A stretch of 64,000 bases of DNA from an uncultured bacterium (GCA_949035555.1 CAROLD010000002.1:1-64000); one strand, 5' to 3'. Positions 41,518 to 54,322 are shown, numbered from the stretch's first letter. The notes: generated from the letters alone by a model not told the origin. Made by a program: numbers and translations.

Positions 41518-42807
41518 CTACAATACGCGTTTATAAATCGCATCAATATTTTGTAAGAATGCCTGCTTGTCAAAGATTTGTTCAATTTCATCCTGCCTCA
41601 GACGGGATATAACATCAGAATCTTTCATAAGATTTGCTCTAAAGTCGCCGTGATTTTGGAATGCATCAAGTGCATTACGCTGGACAATCACATATGCATC
41701 TTCTCTTGATAATCCTTTTTCAACAAGCGAAAGCAGAACTTTTTGAGAGAATACTATGCCGCCAAATTTATCAGTATTTTTGAGCATATTATCTTCGTGA
41801 ACAACAATATTTTCTATCAAACCGTTAAAGCGGTGAAGCATAAAATCAACCAGAATTAAGCTGTCAGGGAAAATTATACGCTCAGCAGAAGAATGAGAAA
41901 TATCTCTTTCATGCCACAATGCAATATTCTCCAGCGCGGCAAACGAATTTGCCCTCACGACACGCGCTAAACCGCAAAGATTTTCGCTCAACACAGGGTT
42001 CTTTTTGTGAGGCATTGCTGAAGACCCCTTTTGACCTTTTCCAAAACCTTCTTCAAGTTCAAGAACTTCTGTTTTTTGCAGGTGGCGGATTTCTGTTGCA
42101 AACTGCTCAATTACACTCGCAATCAATGCCAAAGACTGCATAAAGTATGCGTGATAATCTCTTGCGATAATTTGAGTTGAAACTCTTGCAGGTTTCAGAC
42201 CTAAATTTTCGCAGGTTAGCTTTTCAACTTCAGGCGAAATATTACTGTAAGTACCGACAGGACCCGAAATCTGTCCGACTCGAATTTCATCCAGTGCTCG
42301 AACAAAATTGTCTTTCTGTCTTTCTAAAATATCAATCCAATTGCAAATCTTAACCCCGAAGGTCATAACTTCTGCATGTATCCCGTGTGAACGTCCTATA
42401 CAAACAGTGTTTTTATGTTTATTTGCAAGATCTTTCAGAGTTGAAATTGTTTTTTCCAAATCTGAAAGAATAATTTTCCCGCTATCTTGAATTTGCAAGG
42501 CAAAAGCAGTATCAATAACATCAGAACTTGTCATTCCGATATGAACATAGCGCCCTAAATCGCCAAGACTTTCATTCACGCAAGTTAAAAATGCAATCAC
42601 ATCATGACGGACTTCGCGTTCAATTTCATCTATCCGCTCAACTGAAAAACTTGCCCTCTGCCTGATTTGTTCTGCCGCTTCTTTAGGGATAGTTCCCAAT
42701 TTTGCGTAACTGTCACATACAGCCATTTCAACTTTCAGGTAATAGTCAAATTTGGCATCTAAATCCCAAATTTTTGACATTTCTTCACGTGAATATCTTC
42801 CAATCAT
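41518..42807 (-). CDS. purB: adenylosuccinate lyase
   Basis: PurB (429 residues) acts twice in purine synthesis, on SAICAR and adenylosuccinate. Motifs: RRE-type EREVRHDVIAFL, HIGMTSSDVIDTA, RSHGIHAEVMTFG, and the fumarase-superfamily signature GSSAMPHKKNPVLSE. Full length. hom lies upstream with a 4-base gap, so purB is the second gene of that unit; AGGTTTAGG may be its ribosome binding site. Confidence 0.97.
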   Translation of the reverse strand: MIGRYSREEMSKIWDLDAKFDYYLKVEMAVCDSYAKLGTIPKEAAEQIRQRASFSVERIDEIEREVRHDVIAFLTCVNESLGDLGRYVHIGMTSSDVIDTAFALQIQDSGKIILSDLEKTISTLKDLANKHKNTVCIGRSHGIHAEVMTFGVKICNWIDILERQKDNFVRALDEIRVGQISGPVGTYSNISPEVEKLTCENLGLKPARVSTQIIARDYHAYFMQSLALIASVIEQFATEIRHLQKTEVLELEEGFGKGQKGSSAMPHKKNPVLSENLCGLARVVRANSFAALENIALWHERDISHSSAERIIFPDSLILVDFMLHRFNGLIENIVVHEDNMLKNTDKFGGIVFSQKVLLSLVEKGLSREDAYVIVQRNALDAFQNHGDFRANLMKDSDVISRLRQDEIEQIFDKQAFLQNIDAIYKRVL

Positions 42808-42811
42808 AAGC

Positions 42812-44086
42812 CTAAACCTGTACTCTTATCAGACTGTTAACCTCTGTAATTGCAGGGTCATTATTAAAAATTTCGATAACCTTCTGCATGTCTTTTTCTT
42901 TTGAAAGTTCAGTAATAACAGTAATTCTCGCTGCATTATTTCCCGCAACTTCTTTTTGGACAATACTTGCAAGGCTTATATTATTCTCCTCACAAGCTTT
43001 ACCAATACGACCAATAACACCTTTGCTGTTCTGTGCGGTAATTGAGATATAATATTTGTTTTCGGTTTCTGAAACATCCATCATCACAGCATTTTCCTCG
43101 TGATGGCATCTCATCATCGGCAAGATATAATCAGCTTTTCCAATCTCTGAAACTATTGCTAAGATATCGCCGACAACCGAACTTGCTGTAGGAAACTCGC
43201 CCGCTCCGGGTCCGGAAAGGGTTACGTCGCCTACAGGATGACCGGTTAAGCTCACCGCATTAGTTACATAGTCAATATGCGCTAAAGATTTTGACTTCGG
43301 AACAAGCATCGGATGAACTCTTACATCTGCTCTGCCATCTTCATTTAATTCAGCTGAGGCAATAAGTTTAATCTTGTAGCCCATCTCGTTTGCCGCTTTC
43401 ATATCATCAGGGCTGATTTTTGTAATACCTTCACGGTAAACTTTATCAATCTTAATTCTTTTACCAAATGCAATAGTAGCAAGGGTTGTAATCTTATACG
43501 CCGCATCAAAGCCTTCAACATCGCCTGTCGGGTCAGCTTCCGCATAACCCAGTTCTTGCGATTCTTTTAATACATCAGAATATGACGCTCCCTGAACATC
43601 CATTTTTGTCAAAATATAATTGGTTGTTCCGTTCAAAATTGCTTTTATTTTTGTGATTTTGTTACCTGCGAGAATAGTTTTTATCGGCATTATTAAAGGT
43701 ATACCGCCTGCAATCGCTGCTTCATATAGAACAACTTTGTTATTATCCTCGGCAAATTTAAAAAGTTCTTCGCCGTGTTTTGCTAACAACTCTTTATTTG
43801 CCGTAACAATATGCTTGCCATTTTTAATTGCAGTTTTAATCAAATCAAATGCAGGTTCAATACCGCCCACAAGCTCCGCAACAATTTGAATTTCAGGGTC
43901 ATTAACAACATCATACGGATTATCTGTTATAATACTTTCATCCAAATTTTCAATATTGCGTTTTTTATTTTTATTTCTTACCGCAATTTTTACAATCTCT
44001 ACATCTTCAAAATTTTGAAGCGTTTTAAAAACTCCGCTTCCTACTGTTCCTAAGCCTATTAAGCCAATTTTAATCTTCTTATCCAT
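42812..44086 (-). CDS. hom: homoserine dehydrogenase
   Basis: The enzyme (424 residues) reduces aspartate semialdehyde to homoserine for threonine and methionine. NAD(P)-binding GLIGLGTVGSGV is at the N-terminus; AGGIPLIMPIK, NGTTNYILTKM, AYKITTLATIAFG and a C-terminal ACT domain (about 350-420, YYISITAQNSKGVIGRIG) are present. The ACT domain implies threonine feedback, as known for the family. The start is the ATG at 44086; it has no ribosome binding site but TATACT ends 6 bases upstream. purB follows. Confidence 0.96.
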   Translation of the reverse strand: MDKKIKIGLIGLGTVGSGVFKTLQNFEDVEIVKIAVRNKNKKRNIENLDESIITDNPYDVVNDPEIQIVAELVGGIEPAFDLIKTAIKNGKHIVTANKELLAKHGEELFKFAEDNNKVVLYEAAIAGGIPLIMPIKTILAGNKITKIKAILNGTTNYILTKMDVQGASYSDVLKESQELGYAEADPTGDVEGFDAAYKITTLATIAFGKRIKIDKVYREGITKISPDDMKAANEMGYKIKLIASAELNEDGRADVRVHPMLVPKSKSLAHIDYVTNAVSLTGHPVGDVTLSGPGAGEFPTASSVVGDILAIVSEIGKADYILPMMRCHHEENAVMMDVSETENKYYISITAQNSKGVIGRIGKACEENNISLASIVQKEVAGNNAARITVITELSKEKDMQKVIEIFNNDPAITEVNSLIRVQV

Positions 44087-44092
44087 ACGAAA

Positions 44093-44101
44093 AGTATAAC
44101 A
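44093..44101 (-). promoter_or_regulatory. leaderless-type extended -10 of hom
   Basis: On the minus strand TGT followed by TATACT (44093-44098), then TTTCGT and the ATG. The -35 region is poor, consistent with an extended -10 promoter. Confidence 0.55.
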
Positions 44102-44112
44102 TAAATTTATAT

Positions 44113-44145
44113 AAAAAACAGCCCTCAAATTCGAGAGCTGTTTTT
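44113..44145 (-). terminator. intrinsic terminator of the rpoBC unit
   Basis: The stem AAAACAGC / GCTGTTTT with an inner CTC / GAG pair follows the rpoC2 stop by about 25 bases and is followed on the minus strand by TTTTTTAT. Confidence 0.75.
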
Positions 44146-44169
44146 AGGTTTATGAATAAAGATTAACGA

Positions 44170-47100
44170 TTAGTCTTCATCAACATTGAAATCAGGAGCA
44201 CCAAACATACCTTCAATTTCTTCTAAAATCGCAGATGGTTTTCTTGCTTGATTTCTTTGAGCAACTGCACGTTTTCTTTCTTCTCTGTCACGTTCTTCAT
44301 TTGCGTTAATCAAATGATGGAAACCAGTACCTGCCGGAATTAAACGACCGATAATAACGTTTTCTTTCAAACCTCTTAACAAGTCTTTTTTACCATCAAC
44401 TGCTGCTTCTGTTAAGATTCTTGTTGTTTCTTGGAATGAAGCTGCTGAAATGAAACTTTCTGTGTTCAAAGAAGCTTTTGTGATACCTAACAACATGTAT
44501 TCACAAGTTGCTTGTTCTTTTCCTGCTTCTTCAGCAAGTTTGTTTTCTTTTTCGAATGTTTGCATTTCAATCAACTCACCAGGTAACAAGTTAGTGTCAC
44601 CAGCGTCAATAATCTTAACTTTCTTAGTCATTTGACGAACGATGATTTCGATGTGTTTATCAGCAATTTCAACACCTTGAGAACGGTATACACGTTGTAC
44701 TTCGTCAACTAAGTGCTGTTGAGCTGCTTCCGGTCCGCATAATCTCATAACGTCGTGTGGATTTAAAGGACCTGAAGTTAACGCTTGACCTTTTGTAATT
44801 TTTTGACCGTTTGAAACGATTACATTTGAGTCAATTGCGTATTTAATTTCAGTTGATGAACCGTCTTCATCTGTCAAGAATAATCTTGGGAAGCCATCGT
44901 CATCAATTTCAATTTTAGCTGTACCGTCGTATTCTGCTAAGATAGCACAATCTTTTGGTTTTCTACCTTCCAAAAGTTCTTCAACTTTCGGCAAACCTTG
45001 AACGATATCGCCTGTTTTTTCTCTTTCGAATACGAGAGTTGCCAACAAGTCGCCTCTAAGAACTAGTGCACCTGAGTCGATTTGAAGCATTGTACCAGGA
45101 CTGATTAAGTATGGACGACCGTTTCTGATAGAAATTTCGCCTTTGTTTACAGCTGTAACCAAACCTGAAACAGGAGAAGTTTCACCGCTTTCAGCTAATA
45201 CTTTATCAGCTTTAATAAAATCGCCTTTCTTAACAACAGCTTTTCCAGATACAGGAACTGTTGTTTCAGAACTTTCAGAAATTAATAACAATCTTCTTAC
45301 TTCTTCTGAATCATTATGAATTGATGCAACCGCATCATGCATTGCAAGAACTTGAGTTTTTGCAACAGGAGTTCTAGGGTCAATTGTTTCACCATCATGA
45401 ACAAGCAATTCTGTTTGTAATGATGAGTGAGCAGAACCTTCCATTTCACGACGAACAATTAAGTTTTCAAGTACAACAATTCTCAATGCTCCATTTGCAT
45501 CAAGTTCTACCATACCTTTAAGGTGTGATAAATAACCTTGCATTTGAAGAACTAAGCTTGTTCTTGTAATAGTTGCGCCGTCAACGTTTCTAACTCTAGC
45601 GCCATCTTTATATTGCAATTGTGTAACAGGGATGATATCAATCAATTCATCTGTTGTGTTGAATTGGATTGAAACATCTTTCTGCTCAACATCCAATACC
45701 TGAACAGGTCTTACTAAGATTTGTACAGGCTGATTTGCAATAGTATCCTCGTCTATAGATAATGTTGCATCAATCTCTTCATCCAAATCGTCAATAGGTA
45801 AATCATCTGCTGATGAATCCATAATTGTTACGATTGAAGTTTCTTTTGCTTTAATGCCATCTGCAATTACTGTACCTTTTTTAACAACTTCACCTTCATC
45901 AACTTTCAATTCTGAAATGTTAGATAATGTGTGAACTTCACCAGGTCTTACAGTAATTTCGTGGATTACGTCGTTATATTCTTTAAATTCAACAACACCG
46001 TCGATGTGGCAGTAAACATCTTTAACAATTTCAGTACCTGCTGTAACTGTTGTTCCGTTTTCAACCATTTTCAAAGTGCTGTCTTTGTTGATTTGGTGAA
46101 TTTCTTCCGGTATAAATACAACTTTACCCGGTTTTGTAATGATTTGGTTATCGTCAACTTCAACGTCAACGTATCTGATTTCACCTGAAGATGCTACTGA
46201 ACATTCATCATCAATAAGTTCGGCAATAATCATACCGTTTTCTACTGTTGTATCAACAGGAGCTTTAACAATATATCTTTCACCGGTTTTATCAACTGTC
46301 CAGATTTGTTCTTTCTTAGTTTGTTCAAATGATGCGTTTTCAGGGCTTAAAGATGCGATTACAATTGTCAATTCTTTACCTTGAACAATTTTCTTAATCT
46401 TTTTGCCGTCGAATTTAGCTTCTTCAATAACTAATTCATCACCAACTCTCACTTCACCGCCGTGTTCGCAAATTGTTAAAGTTTCAGCCAATTTTTCACC
46501 TTCAGAGATTTTTTGACCGTCTTCAACAAGAACTTTTGAACCGCCAGGTAAAGTATAAACGTCACCGCCTAAAACCCAAACAACACCTTGTTTGTTTGTA
46601 GTTCTAAGAACGTTGCCCTGTCTATCTTTCTTTTCATCAGCTTTGAAATCTTCAAATACGATTTCACCTGAGATATCAGTTGTAATATCTTTTGTTGCTT
46701 TTTCTGTCAAACGAGAGCTGTCACCTGCTGATGTTGGAGCATGTTCAGCCATTTTGAAGCCTTTTGCAACTTCCATTCCATCAGTGATAAATAATGTAGC
46801 ACCTGCAGGAATGTGATATTTAGTTGTTCTTTTTTCGCCTTTAACTTCGATGTCAGCTTCGTACATAGAAACTTGTACAACATCCCCGTGACGGGTTCTA
46901 AGTTCTCTTGCTTTAATTTTAGAAACAACTACACCGGCTTCACGAGCTAAAATTTCTTTCTTAGCTTCTTTAACGCCTACCGCACCGCCGGTGTGGAAGG
47001 TTCTCATTGTAAGCTGTGTACCTGGTTCACCGATTGACTGAGCTGCGATAATACCGATTGCTTCGCCGATATCAACTAATTTTTGAGTTGTCATTGCCCA

Positions 47101-48021
47101 GCCATAGCATTTTTGGCAGACACCATATTCAAGACCGCAAGTTAAACCTGAACGAACTCTTAATTCGTGTAAATCTAAACTTGAAATCTTCTTAATATCG
47201 TCTCTGTCCATTGTTGTGCCGTTTGCAACTAAAACGTTACCTTCAGCATCAAGAATATCTTGAGCAACTGTTCTTCCTAACAATCTGTCGATTAACGGAA
47301 CGATAACAGCATCGCCGTCAGTAATAGATTTAAGGTCGATATATTTAGTAGTATGACAATCATCTGCACGGATAATGACATCTTGAGCTACGTCAACAAG
47401 ACGTCTTGTTAAGTAACCTGAGTCAGCTGTTTTTAACGCTGTATCTACAAGACCTTTACGTGCACCGTATGATGAAATGATGTATTCTGTTACAGACAAG
47501 CCTTCTTTAAAGTTTGATTTAATCGGCAAGTCGATGATTTGACCTTGTGCGTCTGCCATCAAACCTCTCATACCAACCAGCTGTGATACCTGTGATAAGT
47601 TACCACGGGCACCGGAGAATGCCATCATATATACCGGGTTCAGTCTGTCAAAGTTTTCTACAACCTGTTCTGTCAATTTTGCAGTTGTTTCAGACCAGGT
47701 GTCGATAACTTTTGTGTATCTTTCTACTTCGGTGATTTCACCTTTTAAGTATCTGTTTGTTGATTTTTCAATTTCTTTTTCAGCTGATTTCAACAATTCT
47801 TTCTTTGATTCAGGAACTGAAAGGTCTGCAATTGAAATTGTTGTACCTGAAACTGTTGCATATCTGTAGCCTAAGCTTTTCAAAGCATCAGCCAATGCAG
47901 CAGCTTTAGCACCGCCGAATTCCAAATACATCTGACCTAACAACTTTTTCAACGAACCTTTGTCCATTTGTTTGTTGATGAAATCAGGTGATTTCTTTGT
48001 ATTTGTATATGTTCTTTCCAT
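44170..48021 (-). CDS. rpoC2: RNA polymerase beta-prime subunit, C-terminal part (cyanobacterial-type RpoC2)
   Basis: A 1283-residue protein carrying the C-terminal two thirds of beta-prime. It begins like cyanobacterial RpoC2 (DKGSLKKLLGQMYLEFG, LGYRYATVSGTTISIADL) and has the bridge-helix/trigger-loop region VYMMAFSGARGNLSQV ... GLMADAQGQIIDLPIKSNF (in part), SSYGARKGLVDTALKTADSGYLTRRLVD in pieces, a four-cysteine zinc site (ADDCHTT ... GLTCGLEYGVCQKC) and the C-terminal LLGITKASLNTESFISAASFQET. A long insertion (about 350-950) full of beta hairpin repeats corresponds to the SI3 insertion of Cyanobacteria. A ribosome binding site GAGGA precedes the ATG. Confidence 0.95.
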   Translation of the reverse strand: MERTYTNTKKSPDFINKQMDKGSLKKLLGQMYLEFGGAKAAALADALKSLGYRYATVSGTTISIADLSVPESKKELLKSAEKEIEKSTNRYLKGEITEVERYTKVIDTWSETTAKLTEQVVENFDRLNPVYMMAFSGARGNLSQVSQLVGMRGLMADAQGQIIDLPIKSNFKEGLSVTEYIISSYGARKGLVDTALKTADSGYLTRRLVDVAQDVIIRADDCHTTKYIDLKSITDGDAVIVPLIDRLLGRTVAQDILDAEGNVLVANGTTMDRDDIKKISSLDLHELRVRSGLTCGLEYGVCQKCYGWAMTTQKLVDIGEAIGIIAAQSIGEPGTQLTMRTFHTGGAVGVKEAKKEILAREAGVVVSKIKARELRTRHGDVVQVSMYEADIEVKGEKRTTKYHIPAGATLFITDGMEVAKGFKMAEHAPTSAGDSSRLTEKATKDITTDISGEIVFEDFKADEKKDRQGNVLRTTNKQGVVWVLGGDVYTLPGGSKVLVEDGQKISEGEKLAETLTICEHGGEVRVGDELVIEEAKFDGKKIKKIVQGKELTIVIASLSPENASFEQTKKEQIWTVDKTGERYIVKAPVDTTVENGMIIAELIDDECSVASSGEIRYVDVEVDDNQIITKPGKVVFIPEEIHQINKDSTLKMVENGTTVTAGTEIVKDVYCHIDGVVEFKEYNDVIHEITVRPGEVHTLSNISELKVDEGEVVKKGTVIADGIKAKETSIVTIMDSSADDLPIDDLDEEIDATLSIDEDTIANQPVQILVRPVQVLDVEQKDVSIQFNTTDELIDIIPVTQLQYKDGARVRNVDGATITRTSLVLQMQGYLSHLKGMVELDANGALRIVVLENLIVRREMEGSAHSSLQTELLVHDGETIDPRTPVAKTQVLAMHDAVASIHNDSEEVRRLLLISESSETTVPVSGKAVVKKGDFIKADKVLAESGETSPVSGLVTAVNKGEISIRNGRPYLISPGTMLQIDSGALVLRGDLLATLVFEREKTGDIVQGLPKVEELLEGRKPKDCAILAEYDGTAKIEIDDDGFPRLFLTDEDGSSTEIKYAIDSNVIVSNGQKITKGQALTSGPLNPHDVMRLCGPEAAQQHLVDEVQRVYRSQGVEIADKHIEIIVRQMTKKVKIIDAGDTNLLPGELIEMQTFEKENKLAEEAGKEQATCEYMLLGITKASLNTESFISAASFQETTRILTEAAVDGKKDLLRGLKENVIIGRLIPAGTGFHHLINANEERDREERKRAVAQRNQARKPSAILEEIEGMFGAPDFNVDED

Positions 48022-48064
48022 TCTAATTTTTCCTCAATTAGTTTTATTTACATTAATTATTCAC

Positions 48065-49774
48065 TTAAACAAGTGCTTTTCTAACTTCTTCGTTAAAGAT
48101 AATTCTACCAACTGTAGTTTCTAATCTTTCACCTTTTTCGTCTCTAACGATGATTTTATCGTGAAGCTTGATTACGCCTACTTCAAGAGCTGAGATTGCA
48201 TCCTGGAAGTTGTAGAAGTAACCTTTAACTTCCTGATTAGGGTCTTTCAATGTAGTCAAGTAGTACATACCCAAGACCATATCCTGAGAAGGTGTTACGA
48301 TTGGTTTACCGTTAGCAGGAGCTAACAGGTTGTTAGTAGCTAACATAAGCATTCTTGCTTCTGCTTGAGCTTCAATTGAAAGAGGAACGTGAACAGCCAT
48401 CTGGTCACCGTCGAAGTCAGCGTTGAATGCTGTACAAGACAATGGGTGAAGCTGGATTGCACGACCTTCTACCAATTTTGGTTCGAATGCCTGAATACCT
48501 AATCTGTGAAGGGTTGGAGCACGGTTCAACATAACAGGATGTCCGTCAATTACCTCTTCTAAGATATCCCAAACTATCGGTTCTGAACGTTCAATTTTCT
48601 TCTTCGCAGATTTAATATTTTGAACGTATCCGCGTTCGATAAGTTTGTTAACAACAAACGGTTTGAACAATTCGATTGCCATTTCTTTCGGCAAACCGCA
48701 CTGGTTCAATTGTAATGTAGGACCCACAACGATTACTGAACGACCTGAGTAGTCAACACGTTTACCTAACAAGTTTTGACGGAAACGGCCTTGTTTACCT
48801 TCAATAATATTAGATAATGATTTTAACGCTCTGTTGTTAGGACCAACAACGGTTCTACCGCGGCGTCCGTTATCAATTAACGCATCAACTGCTTCTTGAA
48901 GCATACGTTTTTCGTTTCTTACGATGATTTCAGGTGCACCCATTTCAAGAAGTCTTTGCAAACGGTTGTTTCTGTTGATTACACGTCTGTATAAGTCGTT
49001 TAAGTCAGATGTTGCAAATCTTCCGCCGTCTAACTGAACCATTGGTCTCAAGTCAGGAGGTGTTACAGGAAGTACATCCATAATCATCCATGTAGGATTT
49101 GTATCTGATGAGATTAGAGAATCTAATAATCTTAATCTCTTAATTAATTTAGATTTTTTCTGAACAGAAGTAATGTTACCTGCTAATTCTGTTCTGATTT
49201 CTTCTGCTAAAGTTTTAATATCAACTTCGGCTAAAAGTTCTTTAATAGCTTCTGCACCGATACCAACTTTTAAAGTTGATTCTTCGTTTTCAGCCATATA
49301 ATCTTCATATTCTTCTTCAGATAATAATTGAAGTTTTTTGAAATCGCTGTCACCGCCATCAATTACAACATAGCTGTTGAAATAGATAACTTGTTCCAAA
49401 TCTTTCAAAGTCATATCTAAAAGTAAGCCTAAGTATGAAGGAATACCTTTCAAGAACCAGATGTGAGAAACAGGAGCAGCAAGTTTAATGTGTCCCATTC
49501 TGTGACGTCTTACTTTTGAATCTGTAACTTCAACACCGCAGCGTTCGCAGATAATACCTTTATGTCTTACTCTTTTATATTTACCGCAATAGCATTCCCA
49601 GTCCTTTGTCGGTCCGAAAATTCTTTCGCAGAATAAACCGTCTCTTTCCGGTTTTAACGTACGATAATTGATTGTTTCCGGTTTAGTAACTTCGCCGTGT
49701 GACCATTGAAGTATTCTGTCCGGAGATGCAATACTTATTCGTATATAATCAAAATAATCAATACTTGTTGACAT
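48065..49774 (-). CDS. rpoC1: RNA polymerase beta-prime subunit, N-terminal part (cyanobacterial-type RpoC1)
   Basis: A 569-residue protein with the zinc ribbon (Cys61, 63, 76, 79), the LKGIPSYLGLLLDMTLKDLE and RPMVQLDGGRFATSDLNDLYRR segments (in part), NLLGKRVDYSGRSVIV, RAPTLHRLGIQAFEP and the catalytic NADFDGDQMAVHVPLS near 451-466. It stops soon after, so the rest of beta-prime is supplied by rpoC2. The 43-base gap with its own ribosome binding site shows a true gene split, not a frameshift. Cyanobacterial RpoC1 is slightly longer, about 620 residues. Confidence 0.95.
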   Translation of the reverse strand: MSTSIDYFDYIRISIASPDRILQWSHGEVTKPETINYRTLKPERDGLFCERIFGPTKDWECYCGKYKRVRHKGIICERCGVEVTDSKVRRHRMGHIKLAAPVSHIWFLKGIPSYLGLLLDMTLKDLEQVIYFNSYVVIDGGDSDFKKLQLLSEEEYEDYMAENEESTLKVGIGAEAIKELLAEVDIKTLAEEIRTELAGNITSVQKKSKLIKRLRLLDSLISSDTNPTWMIMDVLPVTPPDLRPMVQLDGGRFATSDLNDLYRRVINRNNRLQRLLEMGAPEIIVRNEKRMLQEAVDALIDNGRRGRTVVGPNNRALKSLSNIIEGKQGRFRQNLLGKRVDYSGRSVIVVGPTLQLNQCGLPKEMAIELFKPFVVNKLIERGYVQNIKSAKKKIERSEPIVWDILEEVIDGHPVMLNRAPTLHRLGIQAFEPKLVEGRAIQLHPLSCTAFNADFDGDQMAVHVPLSIEAQAEARMLMLATNNLLAPANGKPIVTPSQDMVLGMYYLTTLKDPNQEVKGYFYNFQDAISALEVGVIKLHDKIIVRDEKGERLETTVGRIIFNEEVRKALV

Positions 49775-49807
49775 TTATAATGTTCTCCTTTTTTATTGAG
49801 TGAGCAA

Positions 49808-49828
49808 GGCGGAAAGTGATTTTCCGCC
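49808..49828 (-). other. hairpin between rpoB and rpoC1
   Basis: GGCGGAAA / TTTCCGCC forms an 8-bp stem in the 71-base gap. A competing pairing GTGATT / AATCAC overlaps it. No T run follows, so it is more likely an mRNA processing or stability element than a terminator. Confidence 0.4.
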
Positions 49829-49845
49829 AATCACACTTCACTTAA

Positions 49846-53163
<3,318 letters not shown>

Positions 53164-53259
53164 CAATTCACCTCATTTATAATGATGTACGTACTATAAA
53201 ACTTTTTTCTAACTTAAGGCTGTAAACCCTCTGCCATTTTTCGGCAAATAACTGCAATT

Positions 53260-53319
53260 TCAGGGACTTGTAAAAGTTGGTGAAACCCGCTCATAATCAA
53301 ACTTCCAAGATTTGGGCAT
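53260..53319 (-). CDS. possible 19-residue leader peptide in the rpoB 5' region
   Basis: Within the rpoB leader an ATG at 53319, preceded by AAGG at proper spacing, opens a 20-codon frame (MPKSWKFDYERV, then SPTFTSP and a stop). The leader also has a four-codon frame (ATG CAA ATG TAA) just upstream. Short open frames arise easily by chance, so this is only a candidate for translation-dependent control of rpoB. Confidence 0.25.
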   Translation of the reverse strand: MPKSWKFDYERVSPTFTSP

Positions 53320-53352
53320 AGTTCGCCTTACTTTACATTTGCATGTTACTCC

Positions 53353-53380
53353 ATCATAGTACATCAATATTAGTAGTCAA
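53353..53380 (-). promoter_or_regulatory. rpoB promoter resembling the rRNA promoter
   Basis: On the minus strand TTGACT (53375-53380), 16 bases, TATGAT (53353-53358). Twelve of 16 spacer bases match the promoter at 144-171, including ATTGATGTA just before the -10 box. The predicted start leaves a leader of about 180 bases before the rpoB ATG. Confidence 0.7.
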
Positions 53381-53525
53381 GTTAATTAGGCATGCTTTTT
53401 GAAAAGTTCTCCCATTTTTCTTAACAAAAATTTACAGTGGGAAATGTATAAGTCTGATTGTTTGACTATGAAAGGGTTTGAGCGTCAAGACATACTTAAG
53501 AATTATTTTGAACATTGCATAATTA

Positions 53526-53555
53526 AAGGGTTTTGGCGATATCGCCAAAACCCTT
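53526..53555. repeat. perfect 30-bp palindrome
   Basis: Two 15-base arms with no loop (AAGGGTTTTGGCGAT then ATCGCCAAAACCCTT). It lies between the divergent rpoB promoter and pgeF. No T run follows in either direction and no upstream gene on either strand needs a terminator here. It is the only structured part of 53381-53580; an open frame on the plus strand there has no start signal. Confidence 0.85.
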
Positions 53556-53581
53556 ATCTAATTAAATATTCCAAACTATGC

Positions 53582-53587
53582 TAAAAT
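53582..53587 (+). promoter_or_regulatory. leaderless-type extended -10 of pgeF
   Basis: TGC followed by TAAAAT (53582-53587), then AAATTT and the ATG of pgeF. No Shine-Dalgarno sequence is present. Confidence 0.55.
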
Positions 53588-53593
53588 AAATTT

Positions 53594-54322
53594 ATGTTTT
53601 ATCTTGAAAAAATTAATGGAAAAAATATTTTAAAATCTGATTTACTTCAAGAGGCAGAAGCTTTTTTCACAACTAGAGATATTTGCATCTGCGATAAGGA
53701 TGTAAATATTGACAAAATTTCAATTCAAAATAATAAAATTTTGCTTGCAAATTACTTAAAAATTAGCGAAAAAAATCTTATCATGCCTGAACAAACACAT
53801 AGCGCAAATATTGATATAGCAATAGAAACAAAGCATGAATATCCGGATTGTGACGCGTTAATTTTGACTAAAAAAAATCTCGGAATATTCTTAAATTTTG
53901 CTGACTGCACCCCGATAATTTTATATGATAAAAAGCAAAATATCGGAGCAATTGCTCATGCCGGATGGCGAGGAACTGTACAAAAAATTGCACCGCTTAC
54001 AGTTGAAAAAATGGGCTCAAATCCTGAAGATATTATCGCTATAATTGGTCCTGCTATTGGCTTTTGTTGTTACAGTGTAGGCGAAGAAGTTTATGAAAAA
54101 TTAGCCCAAACAGTTTCTGATTTTGAAGGACTTTTTGAAATTCGTGAAGGTAAAATTTTTGTTGACCTGAAAAATATAAATAAAAGACAACTTGAAGAAG
54201 TTGGTGTTAAAAAATTTGATGTTTGTCCGTATTGTACTGTTCACAATAACGATTTATTTTTCTCTTACAGAAACGAAAATGCAACAACTAAACGCCACAG
54301 CGCAATTTTATGTTTAAAATAA
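53594..54322 (+). CDS. pgeF: PgeF/YfiH purine nucleoside phosphorylase-laccase domain protein
   Basis: A 242-residue member of the YfiH/LACC1 family. MPEQTHSANI, GIFLNFADCTPIILYD, AIAHAGWRGTVQKI, IIGPAIGFCCYSVGEEV and CPYCTVHNNDLFFSYRNENATTKR (in part) contain the conserved His and Cys residues of the active site. Family members phosphorolyse or deaminate purine nucleosides; in E. coli PgeF edits a misincorporated serine in peptidoglycan precursors. Which role applies here is not shown. Ends at a strong hairpin. Confidence 0.93.
   Translation: MFYLEKINGKNILKSDLLQEAEAFFTTRDICICDKDVNIDKISIQNNKILLANYLKISEKNLIMPEQTHSANIDIAIETKHEYPDCDALILTKKNLGIFLNFADCTPIILYDKKQNIGAIAHAGWRGTVQKIAPLTVEKMGSNPEDIIAIIGPAIGFCCYSVGEEVYEKLAQTVSDFEGLFEIREGKIFVDLKNINKRQLEEVGVKKFDVCPYCTVHNNDLFFSYRNENATTKRHSAILCLK

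Noticed and set aside
48022..48064. Frameshift as the cause of the rpoC split
   Set aside because: There is a stop, a 43-base gap, a ribosome binding site and a start typical of RpoC2, so the genes are truly separate.
53399..53584. 61-codon plus-strand open frame between the rpoB promoter and pgeF
   Set aside because: It starts at a TTG without ribosome binding site, runs through the 30-bp palindrome and overlaps the pgeF -10 box.
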